Of a DNA stretch of 64,000 nt, positions 1 to 12,251 are shown in pieces. The position numbers and the translations under genes were made by a program. Within the stretch, counting starts at the first letter, position 1, and every line of letters starts with the position of its first letter. The notes under the pieces were generated by a model. It was not told the DNA's origin. It made no database searches and was given only the letters and a program-made list of their open reading frames with translations. This DNA comes from Vibrio ziniensis (GTDB lineage Bacteria > Pseudomonadota > Gammaproteobacteria > Enterobacterales > Vibrionaceae). The stretch lies in contig NZ_CP049331.1 of NCBI RefSeq assembly GCF_011064285.1, positions 2,914,001-2,978,000 on the forward strand, given 5' to 3'.

Positions 1-290
1 ATGCTTTGGGTCATGTGCCCAAATTGAATGGCACGGCTCGCGGCAAGAAAAAGATCTTCACCGACCACCAGCAGCTCACGTAACGATGTCATTTCTAGAT
101 CATTGTCTAACTCGGAATGATTTAGCCAATACACTGGGTGTTGATCAATACGATCTATCTCGATCGCCGATTCAAAAGGTAATCCAAACTCTTTAGCACT
201 ACCAAATGGCACACTCCCGTCAATGGTCCACAGTTCACTGCCTGAAACAACACACCAATAAGCTGATTTAAGGTCACTATTTTTTAACAT
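1..290 (-). CDS. nudC: NADH pyrophosphatase NudC, N-terminal part (cut by window edge)
   Basis: Reading leftwards from an ATG at 290-288, a frame stays open to the window edge and gives 96 residues beginning MLKNSDLKSAYWCVVSGSEL. This resembles the N-terminal domain of NudC, the Nudix enzyme that cleaves NAD(H) and removes NAD caps from RNA. The zinc ribbon and Nudix box would lie outside the window, so the diagnostic catalytic motif cannot be seen. It is divergent from rsd, an arrangement I recall for Vibrio. The call rests on N-terminal similarity and on that neighbour. Confidence 0.75.
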   Translation of the reverse strand, partial: MLKNSDLKSAYWCVVSGSELWTIDGSVPFGSAKEFGLPFESAIEIDRIDQHPVYWLNHSELDNDLEMTSLRELLVVGEDLFLAASRAIQFGHMTQS

Positions 291-471
291 ACAAACTCCT
301 GTTGCTTGCAGTTCGTTCATTTTACTGGCAATCTAATTTCATACCAGAGTTTGTCTCGATTTGCTAACTCTACATAAACTCTCGTGAAGACAACAGGCTG
401 TATCCTACTCATACAGCGCAATGTGCAAAGGACAGTCTATCATTAGATAGCTCGATCTTGAGGGCATGGTC

Positions 472-960
472 ATGCTAAAAAAATTCAAACAAACCCAAGA
501 ACAATGGGGTGGAGCCAGTGACGTTATCGATCATTGGTTAGAGAAAAGACAGCATGTAGTTGTACAATATTGCAAAATTGCTGCGCTTCAACCTTGCGCT
601 TCCAAAGCCGTGGTCTCAGAACTTCCTTCACCTCAAGAACTTCAATATTTCTGCCAAGATCTTGTCGACTATATCTCAGAAGGTCACTTTAAGGTCTACG
701 ACATGGTGATGAATAAGTGGCAGTCTACAGGCTTTAAAGCAACAGATGAGATCAACCGAGCATATGCTGAAATCGTTTTAACGACCGATCCGCTGCTCAA
801 TTTTACTGATCACTACGCCGCTGTTGATGTGGAAGATGAATTAGACACTTTCGATCAAGATCTTTCCAAATTGGGACAGATATTAGAATCACGCTTTGAG
901 TTAGAAGATCACCTCATTCAACTCATCATTGATAGCCTGTCTATTCCACCGGGCGCGTAA
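472..960 (+). CDS. rsd: Anti-sigma-70 factor Rsd
   Basis: A 162-residue protein of the Rsd/AlgQ family. It binds the housekeeping sigma-70 factor and shifts RNA polymerase towards alternative sigma factors in slow growth. The sequence begins MLKKFKQTQEQWGGASDVIDHW and resembles E. coli Rsd (158 aa) along its length, with the acidic C-terminal helix region typical of the family. The frame could open at 466. However, the Shine-Dalgarno GAGGG at 460-464 is one base from that ATG and seven bases from the ATG at 472, so 472 is preferred. Its neighbours are nudC (divergent) and rpoC (convergent), so an RNA polymerase regulator sits beside the rpoBC operon. Confidence 0.9.
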   Translation: MLKKFKQTQEQWGGASDVIDHWLEKRQHVVVQYCKIAALQPCASKAVVSELPSPQELQYFCQDLVDYISEGHFKVYDMVMNKWQSTGFKATDEINRAYAEIVLTTDPLLNFTDHYAAVDVEDELDTFDQDLSKLGQILESRFELEDHLIQLIIDSLSIPPGA

Positions 961-1005
961 TTTTAGCTGTTAGTTCTCTGCTATCGCTTTCAGGCTTTTG
1001 CTTTT

Positions 1006-1132
1006 GGTTCTCCCCCTCAGATGAGGGGGAGTTAGAGGGGGTTGAAGCCCACTGAACGTATTGAGCATTACAATCTTAATTACGTTCAGTGGAAGCAACC
1101 CCACCCTGCCTCCCCTTCGAAAGGGGAGGAGA
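1006..1132. repeat. Intergenic structured repeat, family R, copy 1
   Basis: About 127 bp between the convergent ends of rsd and rpoC. One end is a hairpin CTCCCCCTCAGATGAGGGGG (1010-1029) and the other is a hairpin CTCCCCTTCGAAAGGGGAG (1110-1128). Between them lies a perfect 11-bp inverted repeat, CACTGAACGTA (1050-1060) with TACGTTCAGTG (1081-1091). The same end motifs recur at six other intergenic sites in this window. There is no coding frame. Confidence 0.85.
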
Positions 1133-1170
1133 TAAAAGAACGTTGATTCTTATCCTGAATTACAAGCAAT

Positions 1171-1198
1171 AAAAAAGGCACCTTTCGGTGCCTTTTTT
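1171..1198 (-). terminator. Rho-independent terminator of rplJL-rpoBC
   Basis: The hairpin AGGCACC-TTTCG-GTGCCT is flanked by A6 and T6 runs, so it can work in both directions. It lies 16 bp beyond the rpoC stop codon. Confidence 0.9.
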
Positions 1199-1214
1199 CA
1201 TTTCTATCAAGCGA

Positions 1215-4200
1215 TTACTCGTCTGAAGAGAAACCTGCGTTCAGTAGCGCAGCTAGGTTATCTGTAGCTTGCTCTGCTGAAGGACCTTCTTTCTGAGCTT
1301 CACGCTTAGATTGACGATCTTGGTGGTACGCAAAACCAGTACCAGCAGGGATCAAGCGACCAACGATAACGTTCTCTTTCAGACCACGTAGGTCATCACG
1401 CTTACCAGATACCGCAGCTTCAGTCAGTACGCGCGTCGTTTCTTGGAACGATGCCGCAGAGATGAACGATTCTGTCGCTAGAGACGCTTTAGTGATACCT
1501 AGAAGTTCACGTTCGAAACGTGCAGGCTCTTTGCCTTCTGCTTCTAGAGCACGGTTAGCAATCTTAACTTGTGAGTATTCAACTTGCTCACCAGGTAGGA
1601 ACTCAGAGTCACCTGCGAAAGTAATTGTACACTTACGTAGCATCTGACGAACGATGGTTTCGATGTGCTTATCGTTAATCTTAACGCCTTGCAGACGGTA
1701 AACTTCCTGAACTTCGTTAGCGATGTAAGAAGTCACAGCGTGGATACCACGTAGACGTAGGATGTCATGTGGAGACTCTGGACCATCTGCGATCACGTCA
1801 CCACGTTCGATACGCTCACCTTCAAACACGTTCAACTGACGATGCTTAGGAATCATCTCTTCGTAAACATCACCGCTGTCGCGAGTGATTACTAGACGAC
1901 GTTTACCCTTAGTCTCTTTACCGAACGACACAGTACCTGTGAATTCAGCAAGGATTGCAGGCTCTTTCGGTTTACGAGCTTCGAATAGGTCTGCTACGCG
2001 AGGTAGACCACCCGTGATGTCTCGGTTACCGCCAGATTTCTGAGGAATACGAGCAAGAGTATCACCCACATTCACTTCAGCGCCATCTTCGATGTTCACG
2101 ATAGCTTTACCAGGCAGGAAGTATTGAGCTGGCATATCTGTACCAGGGATCACTACATCGCGGCCTTTCTCATCCACAAGTTTGATAGCTGGACGCATAT
2201 CTTTACCTGCTGCTGGACGAGCAGCTGCATCAGTTACTTCGCTTGAAGATAGACCAGTTAGGTCATCTGTTTGACGAGAAACTGTTACGCCATCGATCAT
2301 GTCTACGAACTGGATGCGACCTGCTACTTCAGTAATGATTGGTAGCGTGTGCGCTTCCCAGTTTGCCACTGTTTCACCAGCTTCAACTGCGTCGTTATCT
2401 GCTTTGCTTAGCAATGAACCGTAAGGAAGTTTGTGCTTCTCTTTGGTACGACCAAATTCGTCAATGATAGTTAGCTCAGATGCACGAGAAGTGATCACTA
2501 GTTTGCTATCTTTGTTAATTACGAACTTAGCATTGTGTAGCTTCACAGTACCTGTGTTCTTAGCTTGGATGCTGTTCTCTGCTGCTGCCGTAGATGCCGC
2601 ACCACCGATGTGGAACGTACGCATCGTTAGCTGTGTACCAGGTTCACCGATAGACTGAGCAGCGATAACGCCTACTGCTTCACCTTGGTTCACTAGGTGA
2701 CCACGAGCTAGGTCACGACCGTAACATAGTGCACAACAACCGAAGTCTGCGTCACAGGTTACTACTGAACGTACTTTAATACGGTCAACAGAGTTTTCGT
2801 TTAGAACCTGACACCATTTCTCATCAAGAAGCGTGTTACGAGGAACGAGAACTTCTTCTGTACCTGGTTTCAGAATGTCTTCAGCAACCACACGACCAAG
2901 CGCAAGTTCAGTTAGCGGAACTTTAACGTCACCACCCTCGATGTGAGGCATCATGTCTACACCCTCGTGGGTGCCACAGTCGTGCTCATAAACTACTACG
3001 TCTTGAGCAACGTCTACTAGACGACGTGTTAGGTAACCAGAGTTCGCTGTCTTCAATGCTGTATCCGCAAGACCCTTACGAGCACCGTGCGTTGAGATAA
3101 AGTACTGAAGTACGTTTAGACCTTCTTTAAAGTTCGCAGTGATTGGCGTCTCGATGATTGAACCATCTGGACGAGCCATCAGACCACGCATACCCGCAAG
3201 CTGACGAATCTGAGCTGCAGAACCACGAGCACCTGAGTCAGCCATCATGTAGATGCTGTTGAATGACTCTTGCTTCTCTTCCTTACCTTCACGGTTAATA
3301 ACCGTTTCAGAAGAAAGGTTCTCCATCATCGCTTTCGCTACGCGATCGTTGGTAGATGCCCAAATATCGATCACTTTGTTGTAGCGTTCGCCCGCAGTTA
3401 CAAGACCAGATTGGAACTGTTCTTGAATTTCGCGTACTTCTTCTTCTGCTTCTGCGATTTCAGTGTATTTCGCTGGTGGTACAACCATATCGTCGATACC
3501 AACAGAGACACCAGAAAGTGCTGCGTAAGCAAAACCTGCGTACATGATTTGGTCAGCGAAGATTACAGTATCTTTCAGACCTAGCTTACGGTATGCCTCG
3601 TTAAGTAGGTTAGAGATTTGCTTCTTACCTAACTTTTGGTTAACGATGCTGTAAGGAAGACCTGCAGGTACGATTTGCCACAACATTGCACGACCGACAG
3701 TAGTATCTACCATCTTAGTTTCTGTTGTGCTGTGACCATCTTCGTCAACAACTGTTTCTGTAATACGTACTTTAACGCGTGCATGTAGCTCAGCGCTCTT
3801 AGTGCGGTATGCCTTTTCAGCCTCTTCTGGGCCAGCAAGGTACATGCCTTCACCTTTCGCGTTGATCTTCTCACGAGTCATGTAGTACAGACCCAATACA
3901 ACGTCCTGAGAAGGTACGATGATCGGATCACCTGACGCTGGCGACAGAATGTTGTTTGTCGACATCATCAGAGTACGAGCTTCTAGCTGTGCTTCTAGAG
4001 TTAGAGGCACGTGTACCGCCATTTGGTCACCATCGAAGTCCGCGTTATACGCCGCACACACTAGTGGGTGTAGCTGAATCGCTTTACCTTCGATTAGTAC
4101 AGGTTCAAATGCCTGGATACCTAGACGGTGAAGTGTTGGTGCACGGTTAAGTAGCACTGGGTGTTCACGGATAACTTCATCCAAGATATCCCATACAACA

Positions 4201-5417
4201 GCTTCTTCGCGCTCTACCATTTTCTTAGCAGCTTTGATTGTAGTCGCAAGACCACGAGTCTCTAGCTTGCTGTAGATAAATGGTTTGAATAGCTCAAGTG
4301 CCATCTTCTTAGGAAGACCACACTGGTGCAGACGAAGGTATGGACCTACTGTGATTACAGAACGGCCAGAGTAGTCTACACGTTTACCTAGAAGGTTCTG
4401 ACGGAAACGACCTTGTTTACCCTTGATCATATCAGCAAGAGATTTCAGAGGACGCTTGTTCGAACCTGTGATCGCGCGACCGCGACGACCGTTGTCTAGA
4501 AGCGCATCAACAGACTCTTGTAGCATACGTTTTTCGTTGCGTACGATGATGTCCGGAGCAGCAAGCTCTAGAAGACGTTTCAAACGGTTGTTACGGTTAA
4601 TAACACGACGGTATAGATCGTTCAGATCAGAAGTCGCAAAGCGACCGCCATCTAGTGGTACTAGAGGACGTAGATCTGGCGGAAGCACTGGAAGTACAGT
4701 CAGAATCATCCATTCAGGTTTGTTACCTGAACTTACGAATGCTTCAACGAGCTTCAAACGCTTGGTTACTTTCTTACGCTTAGTTTCAGAGTTAGTTGTA
4801 TCTAACTCTTCACGCATCTGTTCGATTTCTGTAGGAAGATCCATAGAAGAAAGCAGATCTTTGATCGCTTCTGCACCCATCTTAGCGGAGAATTCATCAC
4901 CCCACTCTTCTAGGCGGTCTAGGTACTCTTCCTCAGTCAGCATTTGACCTTTTTCAAGATCAGTCATGCCTGGCTCTGTTACTACGTACATTTCGAAGTA
5001 AAGAACACGCTCGATATCACGTAGCGGCATATCCATTAATAGACCGATACGAGATGGTAGAGATTTTAGGAACCAGATGTGAGCAACTGGAGATGCAAGC
5101 TCGATGTGGCCCATACGGTCACGACGAACTTTAGTTTGTGTAACTTCAACGCCACACTTCTCACAGATAACACCACGGTGTTTTAGACGCTTATATTTGC
5201 CACAAAGACATTCGTAGTCTTTTACTGGGCCAAAAATACGCGCACAAAACAGACCATCACGCTCAGGTTTGAACGTACGATAGTTAATCGTTTCAGGTTT
5301 TTTAACTTCACCAAAAGACCATGAACGGATCATGTCTGGTGAAGATAGACCGATTTTGATTGCATCAAATTCTTCGGTCTTATGCTGTGCTTTTAGAAAG
5401 TTTAATAAGTCTTTCAC
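1215..5417 (-). CDS. rpoC: DNA-directed RNA polymerase subunit beta-prime
   Basis: The 1400-residue largest RNA polymerase subunit has the usual gammaproteobacterial length (about 1400). The N-terminal zinc ribbon [20 protein letters not shown] and the catalytic Mg-binding motif NADFDGD are both present. Translation starts at a GTG (5417-5415) behind the Shine-Dalgarno ACAGGAG. The gene is 87 bp downstream of rpoB in the same operon and is followed by a strong terminator. No truncation or unusual insertion was seen. Confidence 0.98.
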   Translation of the reverse strand: MKDLLNFLKAQHKTEEFDAIKIGLSSPDMIRSWSFGEVKKPETINYRTFKPERDGLFCARIFGPVKDYECLCGKYKRLKHRGVICEKCGVEVTQTKVRRDRMGHIELASPVAHIWFLKSLPSRIGLLMDMPLRDIERVLYFEMYVVTEPGMTDLEKGQMLTEEEYLDRLEEWGDEFSAKMGAEAIKDLLSSMDLPTEIEQMREELDTTNSETKRKKVTKRLKLVEAFVSSGNKPEWMILTVLPVLPPDLRPLVPLDGGRFATSDLNDLYRRVINRNNRLKRLLELAAPDIIVRNEKRMLQESVDALLDNGRRGRAITGSNKRPLKSLADMIKGKQGRFRQNLLGKRVDYSGRSVITVGPYLRLHQCGLPKKMALELFKPFIYSKLETRGLATTIKAAKKMVEREEAVVWDILDEVIREHPVLLNRAPTLHRLGIQAFEPVLIEGKAIQLHPLVCAAYNADFDGDQMAVHVPLTLEAQLEARTLMMSTNNILSPASGDPIIVPSQDVVLGLYYMTREKINAKGEGMYLAGPEEAEKAYRTKSAELHARVKVRITETVVDEDGHSTTETKMVDTTVGRAMLWQIVPAGLPYSIVNQKLGKKQISNLLNEAYRKLGLKDTVIFADQIMYAGFAYAALSGVSVGIDDMVVPPAKYTEIAEAEEEVREIQEQFQSGLVTAGERYNKVIDIWASTNDRVAKAMMENLSSETVINREGKEEKQESFNSIYMMADSGARGSAAQIRQLAGMRGLMARPDGSIIETPITANFKEGLNVLQYFISTHGARKGLADTALKTANSGYLTRRLVDVAQDVVVYEHDCGTHEGVDMMPHIEGGDVKVPLTELALGRVVAEDILKPGTEEVLVPRNTLLDEKWCQVLNENSVDRIKVRSVVTCDADFGCCALCYGRDLARGHLVNQGEAVGVIAAQSIGEPGTQLTMRTFHIGGAASTAAAENSIQAKNTGTVKLHNAKFVINKDSKLVITSRASELTIIDEFGRTKEKHKLPYGSLLSKADNDAVEAGETVANWEAHTLPIITEVAGRIQFVDMIDGVTVSRQTDDLTGLSSSEVTDAAARPAAGKDMRPAIKLVDEKGRDVVIPGTDMPAQYFLPGKAIVNIEDGAEVNVGDTLARIPQKSGGNRDITGGLPRVADLFEARKPKEPAILAEFTGTVSFGKETKGKRRLVITRDSGDVYEEMIPKHRQLNVFEGERIERGDVIADGPESPHDILRLRGIHAVTSYIANEVQEVYRLQGVKINDKHIETIVRQMLRKCTITFAGDSEFLPGEQVEYSQVKIANRALEAEGKEPARFERELLGITKASLATESFISAASFQETTRVLTEAAVSGKRDDLRGLKENVIVGRLIPAGTGFAYHQDRQSKREAQKEGPSAEQATDNLAALLNAGFSSDE

Positions 5418-5504
5418 AATCAGCTCCTGTAAGGAGTTAAAAGCAGCCAGCCAAACGCCAGCTGCTTTCTACCAGATAATCACATTTCTCTAACGAGAAA
5501 CGAA

Positions 5505-8500
5505 TTACTCTTCGTCTTCTAGCTCGATGTTGATACCTAGCGAGCGAATCTCTTTCAACAATACGTTGAACGATTCTGGCATGCCAGGTTCCATGCTGTG
5601 GTTGCCATCTACGATGTTCTTATACATCTTAGTACGGCCGTTAACGTCATCCGACTTAACTGTTAGCATTTCTTGTAGCGTGTAAGCAGCACCGTATGCT
5701 TCTAGTGCCCATACTTCCATCTCACCGAAACGCTGACCACCGAACTGAGCTTTACCACCAAGTGGTTGCTGAGTAACAAGACTGTAAGAACCCGTAGAAC
5801 GAGCGTGCATCTTGTCATCAACAAGGTGGTTCAGTTTCAGCATGTACATGTAACCAACAGTTACAGGACGCTCAAACGCATCACCTGTACGACCATCAAA
5901 CAGTGTCAACTGGCCAGACGTTGGAAGGTCTGCTAGTGACAATAGTTCTTTGATTGAAGCTTCGTTCGCACCATCGAATACTGGTGTAGCAATCGGTAGA
6001 CCGCCACGTAGGTTACCAGCCAGTACGCGTACTTCTTCATCGCTCATTGAAGCAATGTCGACGCTCTGACGAGTATCACCAAGATCGTAAACCTTCTGTA
6101 GGAATTCGCGCAGCTTAGCAAGCTCTTGCTGTTCCTTGATCATTTGGTTGATCTTGTCACCAATACCTTTAGCCGCCAGACCTAAGTGAACTTCTAGGAT
6201 CTGACCGATGTTCATACGTGAAGGTACACCCAGTGGGTTTAGTACGATATCTACTGGCTGACCAGTTTCATCGTATGGCATGTCTTCAACAGGGTTGATC
6301 TTAGAGATTACACCCTTGTTACCGTGACGACCCGCCATCTTATCACCCGGTTGGATGCGACGTTTCACCGCTAGGTAAACTTTAACGATCTTCAGTACGC
6401 CTGGTGCTAGATCATCACCTTGAGTGATCTTGCGACGCTTAGCTTCGAATTTCTTATCGAAGTCAGCTTTCAGTTCGTCGTACTGCTCAGCCATTTGCTC
6501 TAGCTGAGTTTGTAGTTCGTCGTCTTCTAGCGTTTGTGCTAGCAACTGCTTACGGTCGATAGCTTCAACTTTAGCTTGGCTGTAACCTGCTGTAAGTAGC
6601 AGAGAACGAACACGTGCAAATAGACCACCTTCAAGAATTTGGAACTCTTCAGTCAGGTCTTTCTTCGCTTCTTTCAGCTGCATTTGTTCGATTTCAAGTG
6701 CACGTTTGTCTTTCTCTACGCCATCGCGAGTGAAGACTTGTACATCGATAACCGTACCAGCAACAGAGTTCGGCACACGTAGTGAAGTATCTTTAACGTC
6801 AGAAGCTTTTTCACCGAAGATCGCACGTAGTAGCTTCTCTTCAGGTGTTAGCTGAGTTTCACCTTTAGGTGTTACTTTACCAACTAGGATGTCGCCACCC
6901 TTAACTTCTGCACCAATGTAAACGATACCTGACTCATCCAGTTTAGATAGAGCAGCTTCACCTACGTTTGGAATATCTGCAGTGATCTCTTCAGCACCAA
7001 GCTTAGTATCACGAGCCACACAAGATAGTTCTTGAATGTGGATAGTGGTAAAGCGGTCTTCTTGAACAACGCGCTCAGAAACTAAGATCGAGTCTTCGAA
7101 GTTGTAACCGTTCCAAGGCATGAACGCGATACGCATGTTCTGGCCAAGAGCAAGTTCACCAAGGTCAGTTGATGGACCATCAGCGATTACGTCACCACGA
7201 GCAACGAGTTCACCCGGCATCACACATGGACGCTGGTTGATACATGTATTTTGGTTCGAACGTGTGTACTTAGTTAGGTTGTAAATATCGATACCCGCTT
7301 CACCAGGTACCAACTCTTCTTCATTAACCTTAACAACGATACGAGATGCGTCCACAGACTGAACAACACCACCACGTTTAGCAACCGCAGTTACACCTGA
7401 GTCAACCGCCACGTTACGTTCAATACCAGTACCAACTAGAGGCTTATCTGCTCTTAGAGTTGGAACAGCCTGACGTTGCATGTTCGCACCCATCAATGCA
7501 CGGTTCGCGTCATCGTGTTCTAGGAACGGGATAAGCGAAGCAGCGATAGATACTACTTGGTTTGTCGCAACGTCCATGTAGTCAACGTGTTCACGAGGGT
7601 GAAGACCAGATTCACCTTTTTGACGTGCTGTGATCAGTTCGTCAGCAAAAGTGCTCTCTTCAGTCAGTTTCGCGTTCGCCTGAGCGATAACGAATTGACC
7701 TTCCTCGATAGCTGATAGGTAATCAACTTCATCAGTAACAATGCCATCTACTACACGACGGTAAGGAGTCTCTAGGAAACCGTACTCGTTACAACGTGCA
7801 AACGCAGATAGAGAGTTGATAAGACCGATGTTTGGACCTTCAGGCGTTTCGATAGGACATAGACGACCGTAGTGAGTTACGTGTACGTCACGTACTTCGA
7901 AGCCAGCGCGTTCACGAGTCAAACCACCAGGGCCCAATGCAGAAATACGACGTTTGTGCGTAACTTCTGAAAGCGGGTTGTTCTGGTCCATGAATTGTGA
8001 AAGCTGTGAAGAACCAAAGAATTCTTTAACAGCAGCAGAAATTGGTTTCGCGTTGATCAGATCTTGTGGCATCACGTTGTCAAGATCGCCTAGGCTTAGA
8101 CGTTCTTTAACTGCGCGTTCAACACGTACAAGACCAACACGGAATTGGTTTTCTGCCATTTCGCCTACGCTACGGATACGACGGTTGCCAAGGTGGTCGA
8201 TATCGTCCACTTCGCCAATACCGTTACGGATCGCGATAAGCTTCTTCATCACTTCGATGATATCTGTTTCATCAAGAGTGCCCTGCTCACCCGCGTCTTC
8301 ACGACCGATTGAGCTGTTGAACTTCATACGACCTACTGTTGATAGATCGTAGCGTTCTTCAGAGAAGAATAGGCTATTAAATAGCGTTTCAGCCGCTTCT
8401 TTCGTTGGCGGCTCGCCAGGGCGCATCATGCGGTAGATTTCTACAAGCGCAGAGATACGGTCAGTTGTGCTGTCAACACGGATAGTGTCTGACATGAATG

Positions 8501-9533
8501 GACCGTGGTCTAGATCGTTCGTAAATAGAACTTCTAGTTTTTTGTATCCCGCTTGAGATAGGTTCGCAAGTGCTTCTAGGCTAATTTCTTGGTTCGCAGC
8601 GATGATGATCTCGCCAGTCGCTTCATTGACGTAATCTTTAGAAGATACTTTACCAACTGTGTATTCAACTGGTACTTCAATGAAATCAACGCCATCTTTT
8701 TCAAGTTGACGGATGTGACGAGCCGTAACGCGACGACCTTTCTCTACATAGACCTTGCCATCAGCTTCAATGTCAAACGTAGCAGTTTCACCACGCAGAC
8801 GCTCAGGCACCAACTCCATCATTAGAGTTTGGTCTTTCACTTCGAAGTTTACTTTTTCGAAGAAGATATTAAGGATCTCTTCAGTCGTCTTACCTAGTGC
8901 ACGAAGAATGATCGATGCTGGCAGTTTACGACGACGGTCAATACGTACGTATAGGTTATCCTTTGGATCGAATTCGAAATCCAACCATGAACCACGGTAA
9001 GGGATAATACGTGCGTTATACAGAACTTTACCTGAAGAGTGGGTCTTACCCTTATCGCTGTCGAAGAATACGCCTGGGCTTCTGTGCAGCTGGGATACGA
9101 TAACCCTCTCAGTACCATTAATTACAAAGGTACCATTATCTGTCATGAGTGGAATTTCACCCATGTAGACTTCTTGTTCTTTAATATCTTTGACAGTACC
9201 TGCTGGCGCGTCTTTATCAAAAATCACCAGGCGTAGTTTTACGCGTAGTGGTTTTGAATAAGTTACACCACGGATTTGACATTCTTTAACGTCAAAAACT
9301 GGCTCACCAAGACGGTAGCTAACGTATTGCAGCTCTGAATTGCCGTTGTAGCTCTGAATTGGAAATACAGAACGAAAAGCAGCTTCAAGACCGTATTGTC
9401 CTTCAGGATCCTGTTCGATAAATTTATCGAATGAATCGAGCTGGATCGATAGCAGGTATGGAATGTCCAATACTTGTGGACGAGTACCAAAGTCCTTACG
9501 GATGCGCTTTTTCTCGGTATAAGAGTAAACCAT
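5505..9533 (-). CDS. rpoB: DNA-directed RNA polymerase subunit beta
   Basis: A protein of 1342 residues, the standard length for Gammaproteobacteria. The frame extends upstream to 9635, but the ATG at 9533 begins [16 protein letters not shown], matches the family start, and has GAGGAA about five bases before it. The rifampicin-binding cluster reads [20 protein letters not shown], the usual rifampicin-sensitive form at the positions I can compare. It is in one operon with rplJL upstream and rpoC downstream, and is separated from rplL by an attenuator-like hairpin. Confidence 0.98.
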   Translation of the reverse strand: MVYSYTEKKRIRKDFGTRPQVLDIPYLLSIQLDSFDKFIEQDPEGQYGLEAAFRSVFPIQSYNGNSELQYVSYRLGEPVFDVKECQIRGVTYSKPLRVKLRLVIFDKDAPAGTVKDIKEQEVYMGEIPLMTDNGTFVINGTERVIVSQLHRSPGVFFDSDKGKTHSSGKVLYNARIIPYRGSWLDFEFDPKDNLYVRIDRRRKLPASIILRALGKTTEEILNIFFEKVNFEVKDQTLMMELVPERLRGETATFDIEADGKVYVEKGRRVTARHIRQLEKDGVDFIEVPVEYTVGKVSSKDYVNEATGEIIIAANQEISLEALANLSQAGYKKLEVLFTNDLDHGPFMSDTIRVDSTTDRISALVEIYRMMRPGEPPTKEAAETLFNSLFFSEERYDLSTVGRMKFNSSIGREDAGEQGTLDETDIIEVMKKLIAIRNGIGEVDDIDHLGNRRIRSVGEMAENQFRVGLVRVERAVKERLSLGDLDNVMPQDLINAKPISAAVKEFFGSSQLSQFMDQNNPLSEVTHKRRISALGPGGLTRERAGFEVRDVHVTHYGRLCPIETPEGPNIGLINSLSAFARCNEYGFLETPYRRVVDGIVTDEVDYLSAIEEGQFVIAQANAKLTEESTFADELITARQKGESGLHPREHVDYMDVATNQVVSIAASLIPFLEHDDANRALMGANMQRQAVPTLRADKPLVGTGIERNVAVDSGVTAVAKRGGVVQSVDASRIVVKVNEEELVPGEAGIDIYNLTKYTRSNQNTCINQRPCVMPGELVARGDVIADGPSTDLGELALGQNMRIAFMPWNGYNFEDSILVSERVVQEDRFTTIHIQELSCVARDTKLGAEEITADIPNVGEAALSKLDESGIVYIGAEVKGGDILVGKVTPKGETQLTPEEKLLRAIFGEKASDVKDTSLRVPNSVAGTVIDVQVFTRDGVEKDKRALEIEQMQLKEAKKDLTEEFQILEGGLFARVRSLLLTAGYSQAKVEAIDRKQLLAQTLEDDELQTQLEQMAEQYDELKADFDKKFEAKRRKITQGDDLAPGVLKIVKVYLAVKRRIQPGDKMAGRHGNKGVISKINPVEDMPYDETGQPVDIVLNPLGVPSRMNIGQILEVHLGLAAKGIGDKINQMIKEQQELAKLREFLQKVYDLGDTRQSVDIASMSDEEVRVLAGNLRGGLPIATPVFDGANEASIKELLSLADLPTSGQLTLFDGRTGDAFERPVTVGYMYMLKLNHLVDDKMHARSTGSYSLVTQQPLGGKAQFGGQRFGEMEVWALEAYGAAYTLQEMLTVKSDDVNGRTKMYKNIVDGNHSMEPGMPESFNVLLKEIRSLGINIELEDEE

Positions 9534-9701
9534 GGGGTTCCTCAGCTCGCTGATAAGTGACCCAAACTGTCCACCTTGAAGGTTTAGGACAGTGACTAAA
9601 TCGCTGTTTACTGTAGTGACGGTTCGCCAGTACAACGACCGCTTTTTGCATGGTTATGGGACGCCTAAACAGCGGGAAAATTCGCCCATACCCTACAGCG
9701 C

Positions 9702-9732
9702 AAAAAGGCCGGTGGTCATTAAACCACCAGCC
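9702..9732 (-). terminator. Attenuator between rplL and rpoB
   Basis: On the minus strand the hairpin GGCTGGTGGT-TTAATG-ACCACCGGCC is followed by T5, about 30 bp after rplL. It matches the partial terminator known between rplL and rpoB in enterics, which lowers polymerase-subunit expression relative to L7/L12. A second small hairpin, CTTAGCCGAAAGGCTAA, sits at 9735-9751. Confidence 0.8.
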
Positions 9733-9764
9733 ATTAGCCTTTCGGCTAAGAAATTAAGTAATTA

Positions 9765-10130
9765 TTACTTAACTTCAACAGTTGCACCAGCTTCTTCAAG
9801 CTCTTTCTTCAGTGCTTCAGCTTCTTCTTTAGAAACTGCTTCTTTAACAGCAGCTGGAGCGCCGTCAACTAGAGCTTTAGCTTCTTTAAGACCTAGGCCA
9901 GTTGCGCCACGTACTGCTTTGATTACAGCAACTTTGTTCGCACCAGCAGCAGCTAGAACTACGTTGAATTCAGTTTGTTCTTCAACAGCAGCAGCAGCTG
10001 GGCCACCAGCTACAACAGCAGCAGCAGCAGAAACACCGAATTTCTCTTCCATTGCAGTGATTAGTTCAACAACTTGCATTACAGACATTTCTGCAACTGC
10101 GTCTAGGATTTGCTCGTTAGTAATAGACAT
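9765..10130 (-). CDS. rplL: 50S ribosomal protein L7/L12
   Basis: An acidic, alanine-rich protein of 121 residues with the L7/L12 layout. It has an N-terminal dimerisation domain starting [15 protein letters not shown], a hinge rich in alanine and glycine at about residues 35-52, and a C-terminal domain containing [15 protein letters not shown]. It forms the ribosomal stalk that recruits translational GTPases. It lies 59 bp after rplJ, the classic L10-L12 pair, and an attenuator before rpoB lets it be made in excess over the polymerase subunits. Confidence 0.97.
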   Translation of the reverse strand: MSITNEQILDAVAEMSVMQVVELITAMEEKFGVSAAAAVVAGGPAAAAVEEQTEFNVVLAAAGANKVAVIKAVRGATGLGLKEAKALVDGAPAAVKEAVSKEEAEALKKELEEAGATVEVK

Positions 10131-10189
10131 AACAATTCTCTTTTAAGTCAACAATAAGTTTATTTTGCAACCAGTAAAAAGCAAGGCAA

Positions 10190-10678
10190 TTAAGCAGCTT
10201 CTTTTTGATCGCGGATAGCAGCGATAGTACGTACCAATTTGCCAGCAGAAGCTTCTTTCATGCACATCATTAGGCGTGCGATTGCTTCGTCGTAAGTTGG
10301 TAGTGTCGCTAGTAGTTCAACGTCAGTGATAGCACCTTCGTATGCAGCCGCTTTGATCTCGAATGCTTTGTTCTCTTTAGCGAAGTCTTTAAAAAGACGC
10401 GCTGCAGCACCTGGGTGCTCGTTAGAGAAGCCGATCAAAGTTGGACCTACGAATACGTCTTGTAGACATTCGTAAGCTGTGCCTTCTACAGCGCGACGTG
10501 CTAGTGTGTTACGAACAACTCTTAGGTAAACGCCCGCATCACGCGCTTGTTTACGTAAAGTAGTCATCGCAGCAACTTTTACACCACGAGAGTCAGCAAC
10601 AACTGCAGAAAGTGCACCGCTGGCCGCTTCGTTGACTTCAGCAACAATTGCTTGTTTGTCTTGAAGATTTAAAGCCAT
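10190..10678 (-). CDS. rplJ: 50S ribosomal protein L10
   Basis: A 162-residue L10 protein beginning [19 protein letters not shown], the normal size for the family. It anchors L7/L12 dimers to the ribosome, and in enterics the L10-L12 complex represses its own mRNA by binding the leader. A 281-bp gap upstream holds a promoter and a structured leader consistent with that control. The start codon follows CAGGAG at a normal distance. Confidence 0.97.
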   Translation of the reverse strand: MALNLQDKQAIVAEVNEAASGALSAVVADSRGVKVAAMTTLRKQARDAGVYLRVVRNTLARRAVEGTAYECLQDVFVGPTLIGFSNEHPGAAARLFKDFAKENKAFEIKAAAYEGAITDVELLATLPTYDEAIARLMMCMKEASAGKLVRTIAAIRDQKEAA

Positions 10679-10917
10679 CTTGGATTACTCCTGGTTGTTA
10701 TTACACCACTCACTATTGTCACAACAGTGAGAGATAATTAGGTGCAGTTCCAGAAGAAAGTTAACCCATTTTTAAAATAAAAAATGAAATCTTTCTGTCA
10801 GGTTCGGGCACCATCTACGTAGGTTGTATTAAGTTATCGAGAGATAACGCCTACGGTCTTGGACGGAGACTGAATTCTGATTCAGAGAATCGGGCTTCAG
10901 CCCCAACCACAAATATT
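10679..10917 (-). ncRNA. L10 leader region of the rplJL-rpoBC mRNA
   Basis: About 240 nt of untranslated RNA between the rplJ promoter and the rplJ start, with no convincing open frame. In enterics this position holds the L10 leader, to which L10(L12)4 binds to repress translation. Several complementary segments are visible, for example CTCACTGTTGTGACAATAGTGAG just before the start codon. I assign the role from position; the exact kink-turn fold was not verified. Confidence 0.6.
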
Positions 10918-10954
10918 AGGCGCAAAATTATACACAAATTTTGCGCCTAAGCAA
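10918..10954 (-). promoter_or_regulatory. rplJ promoter embedded in a 12-bp palindrome
   Basis: The -35 box is TTGCTT (10954-10949) and the -10 box is TATAAT (10932-10927), with a 16-bp spacer and a TGTG extension. The -10 lies inside a perfect inverted repeat with 12-bp arms: AGGCGCAAAATT at 10918-10929 and its complement at 10937-10948. The same DNA could also form a hairpin at the end of the rplKA transcript. Confidence 0.75.
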
Positions 10955-10959
10955 ATGCA

Positions 10960-11661
10960 TTATGCTTGAGCGTTCAGAGTATTCTGATCAACAGCAACAC
11001 CAGCACCCATAGTAGTAGAGATGCTTACCTTCTTCACGAAAACGCCTTTCGCAGAAGATGGTTTTGCTTTCTTAAGCGCAACTAGTAGAGCTTCTAAGTT
11101 CTCTTGTAGTTGGTTAGCTTCGAAAGACACCTTACCGATAGTAGTGTGGATGATACCGTTCTTGTCGTTACGGTAACGAACCTGACCAGCTTTAGCGTTC
11201 TTAACCGCTTCAGCAACGTTAGGAGTTACAGTACCAACTTTAGGGTTTGGCATTAGACCACGAGGACCAAGGATGGTACCAAGTTGACCTACAACGCGCA
11301 TTGCATCTGGAGATGCGATAACTACGTCGAAATCCATAACACCTTTCTTAACTTGATCAGCTAGGTCATCCATACCCACTAGGTCAGCACCTGCAGCTTT
11401 AGCAGCTTCAGCGTTAGCACCTTGAGTGAATACAGCAACACGGATATCACGACCAGTACCGTGTGGTAGTACAGTTGCACCACGTACGTTTTGGTCAGAT
11501 TTACGAGCGTCGATACCTAGGTTAACAGCAACGTCAACAGATTCTACGAATTTTGCAGTTGCTAGTTCTTTAAGAAGAGCAACAGCTTCGTTGATTTCGT
11601 ACTCTTTAGTTACATCCACTTTCTCGCGGATTGTACGCATACGCTTAGTTAGTTTTGCCAT
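10960..11661 (-). CDS. rplA: 50S ribosomal protein L1
   Basis: A 233-residue L1 protein with the conserved segment [16 protein letters not shown]. It binds 23S rRNA at the mobile L1 stalk, which helps release deacylated tRNA, and in enterics it represses translation of the L11-L1 mRNA. It lies four bp after rplK, so the two are co-transcribed from the promoter at 12252-12280. The length is normal and nothing odd was seen. Confidence 0.97.
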   Translation of the reverse strand: MAKLTKRMRTIREKVDVTKEYEINEAVALLKELATAKFVESVDVAVNLGIDARKSDQNVRGATVLPHGTGRDIRVAVFTQGANAEAAKAAGADLVGMDDLADQVKKGVMDFDVVIASPDAMRVVGQLGTILGPRGLMPNPKVGTVTPNVAEAVKNAKAGQVRYRNDKNGIIHTTIGKVSFEANQLQENLEALLVALKKAKPSSAKGVFVKKVSISTTMGAGVAVDQNTLNAQA

Positions 11662-11665
11662 TATA

Positions 11666-12094
11666 TTAACCCTCTACCACTAGGCCCATTGAACGAGCAG
11701 TACCAGCGATAGAACGCTTCATCGCTTCGATGTCAGCACCAGTCATATCAGCAGCTTTAGTTTGCGCGATTTCTTGGATTTGAGCGTCAGTGATAGTACC
11801 CACTTTTTCAGTGTTTGGACGACCAGAACCAGACTTGATACCAGCTGCTTTCTTAAGAAGAACTGCTGCAGGTGGAGTCTTAGTTTCGAATGTGAAAGAA
11901 CGGTCGCTGTATACAGTGATAACAACTGGAGTAGGTAGACCTTTCTCCATAGACTCTGTACGTGCGTTGAACGCTTTACAGAATTCCATGATGTTCACAC
12001 CACGTTGACCTAGAGCAGGACCAACTGGTGGACTTGGGTTAGCCATACCCGCTGCAACTTGCAGCTTGATATAAGCTTCAACTTTCTTAGCCAT
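11666..12094 (-). CDS. rplK: 50S ribosomal protein L11
   Basis: A 142-residue L11 protein. Visible motifs are the N-terminal proline-rich switch [19 protein letters not shown] and the C-terminal rRNA-binding domain. It forms the GTPase-associated centre and is needed for RelA activation by uncharged tRNA. It is the first gene of the rplK-rplA operon. Its methyltransferase, PrmA, is encoded at 60864 in the same window. Confidence 0.97.
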   Translation of the reverse strand: MAKKVEAYIKLQVAAGMANPSPPVGPALGQRGVNIMEFCKAFNARTESMEKGLPTPVVITVYSDRSFTFETKTPPAAVLLKKAAGIKSGSGRPNTEKVGTITDAQIQEIAQTKAADMTGADIEAMKRSIAGTARSMGLVVEG

Positions 12095-12251
12095 GATATT
12101 TCCTAAATTTTGGGTTCAAACGCTAATTAACAATCAGCTCCCCTAAGTAACAAAACCATTTGAGGTTTATTCAACCTACACAGTTTATTTAACCTAATTT
12201 CCAGATTACGAGAACCTAGAAAAGGTATAAAGACCTGTAAAAAGGCGCGAA

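Noticed and set aside
4423-4947. A 174-codon frame antisense to rpoC
   Set aside because: It is serine- and arginine-rich because it mirrors the sense codons of a highly conserved gene.
9534-9635. N-terminal extension of RpoB by 34 residues
   Set aside because: The family start [16 protein letters not shown] and its Shine-Dalgarno are at 9533; the extension lies in the leader after the attenuator.
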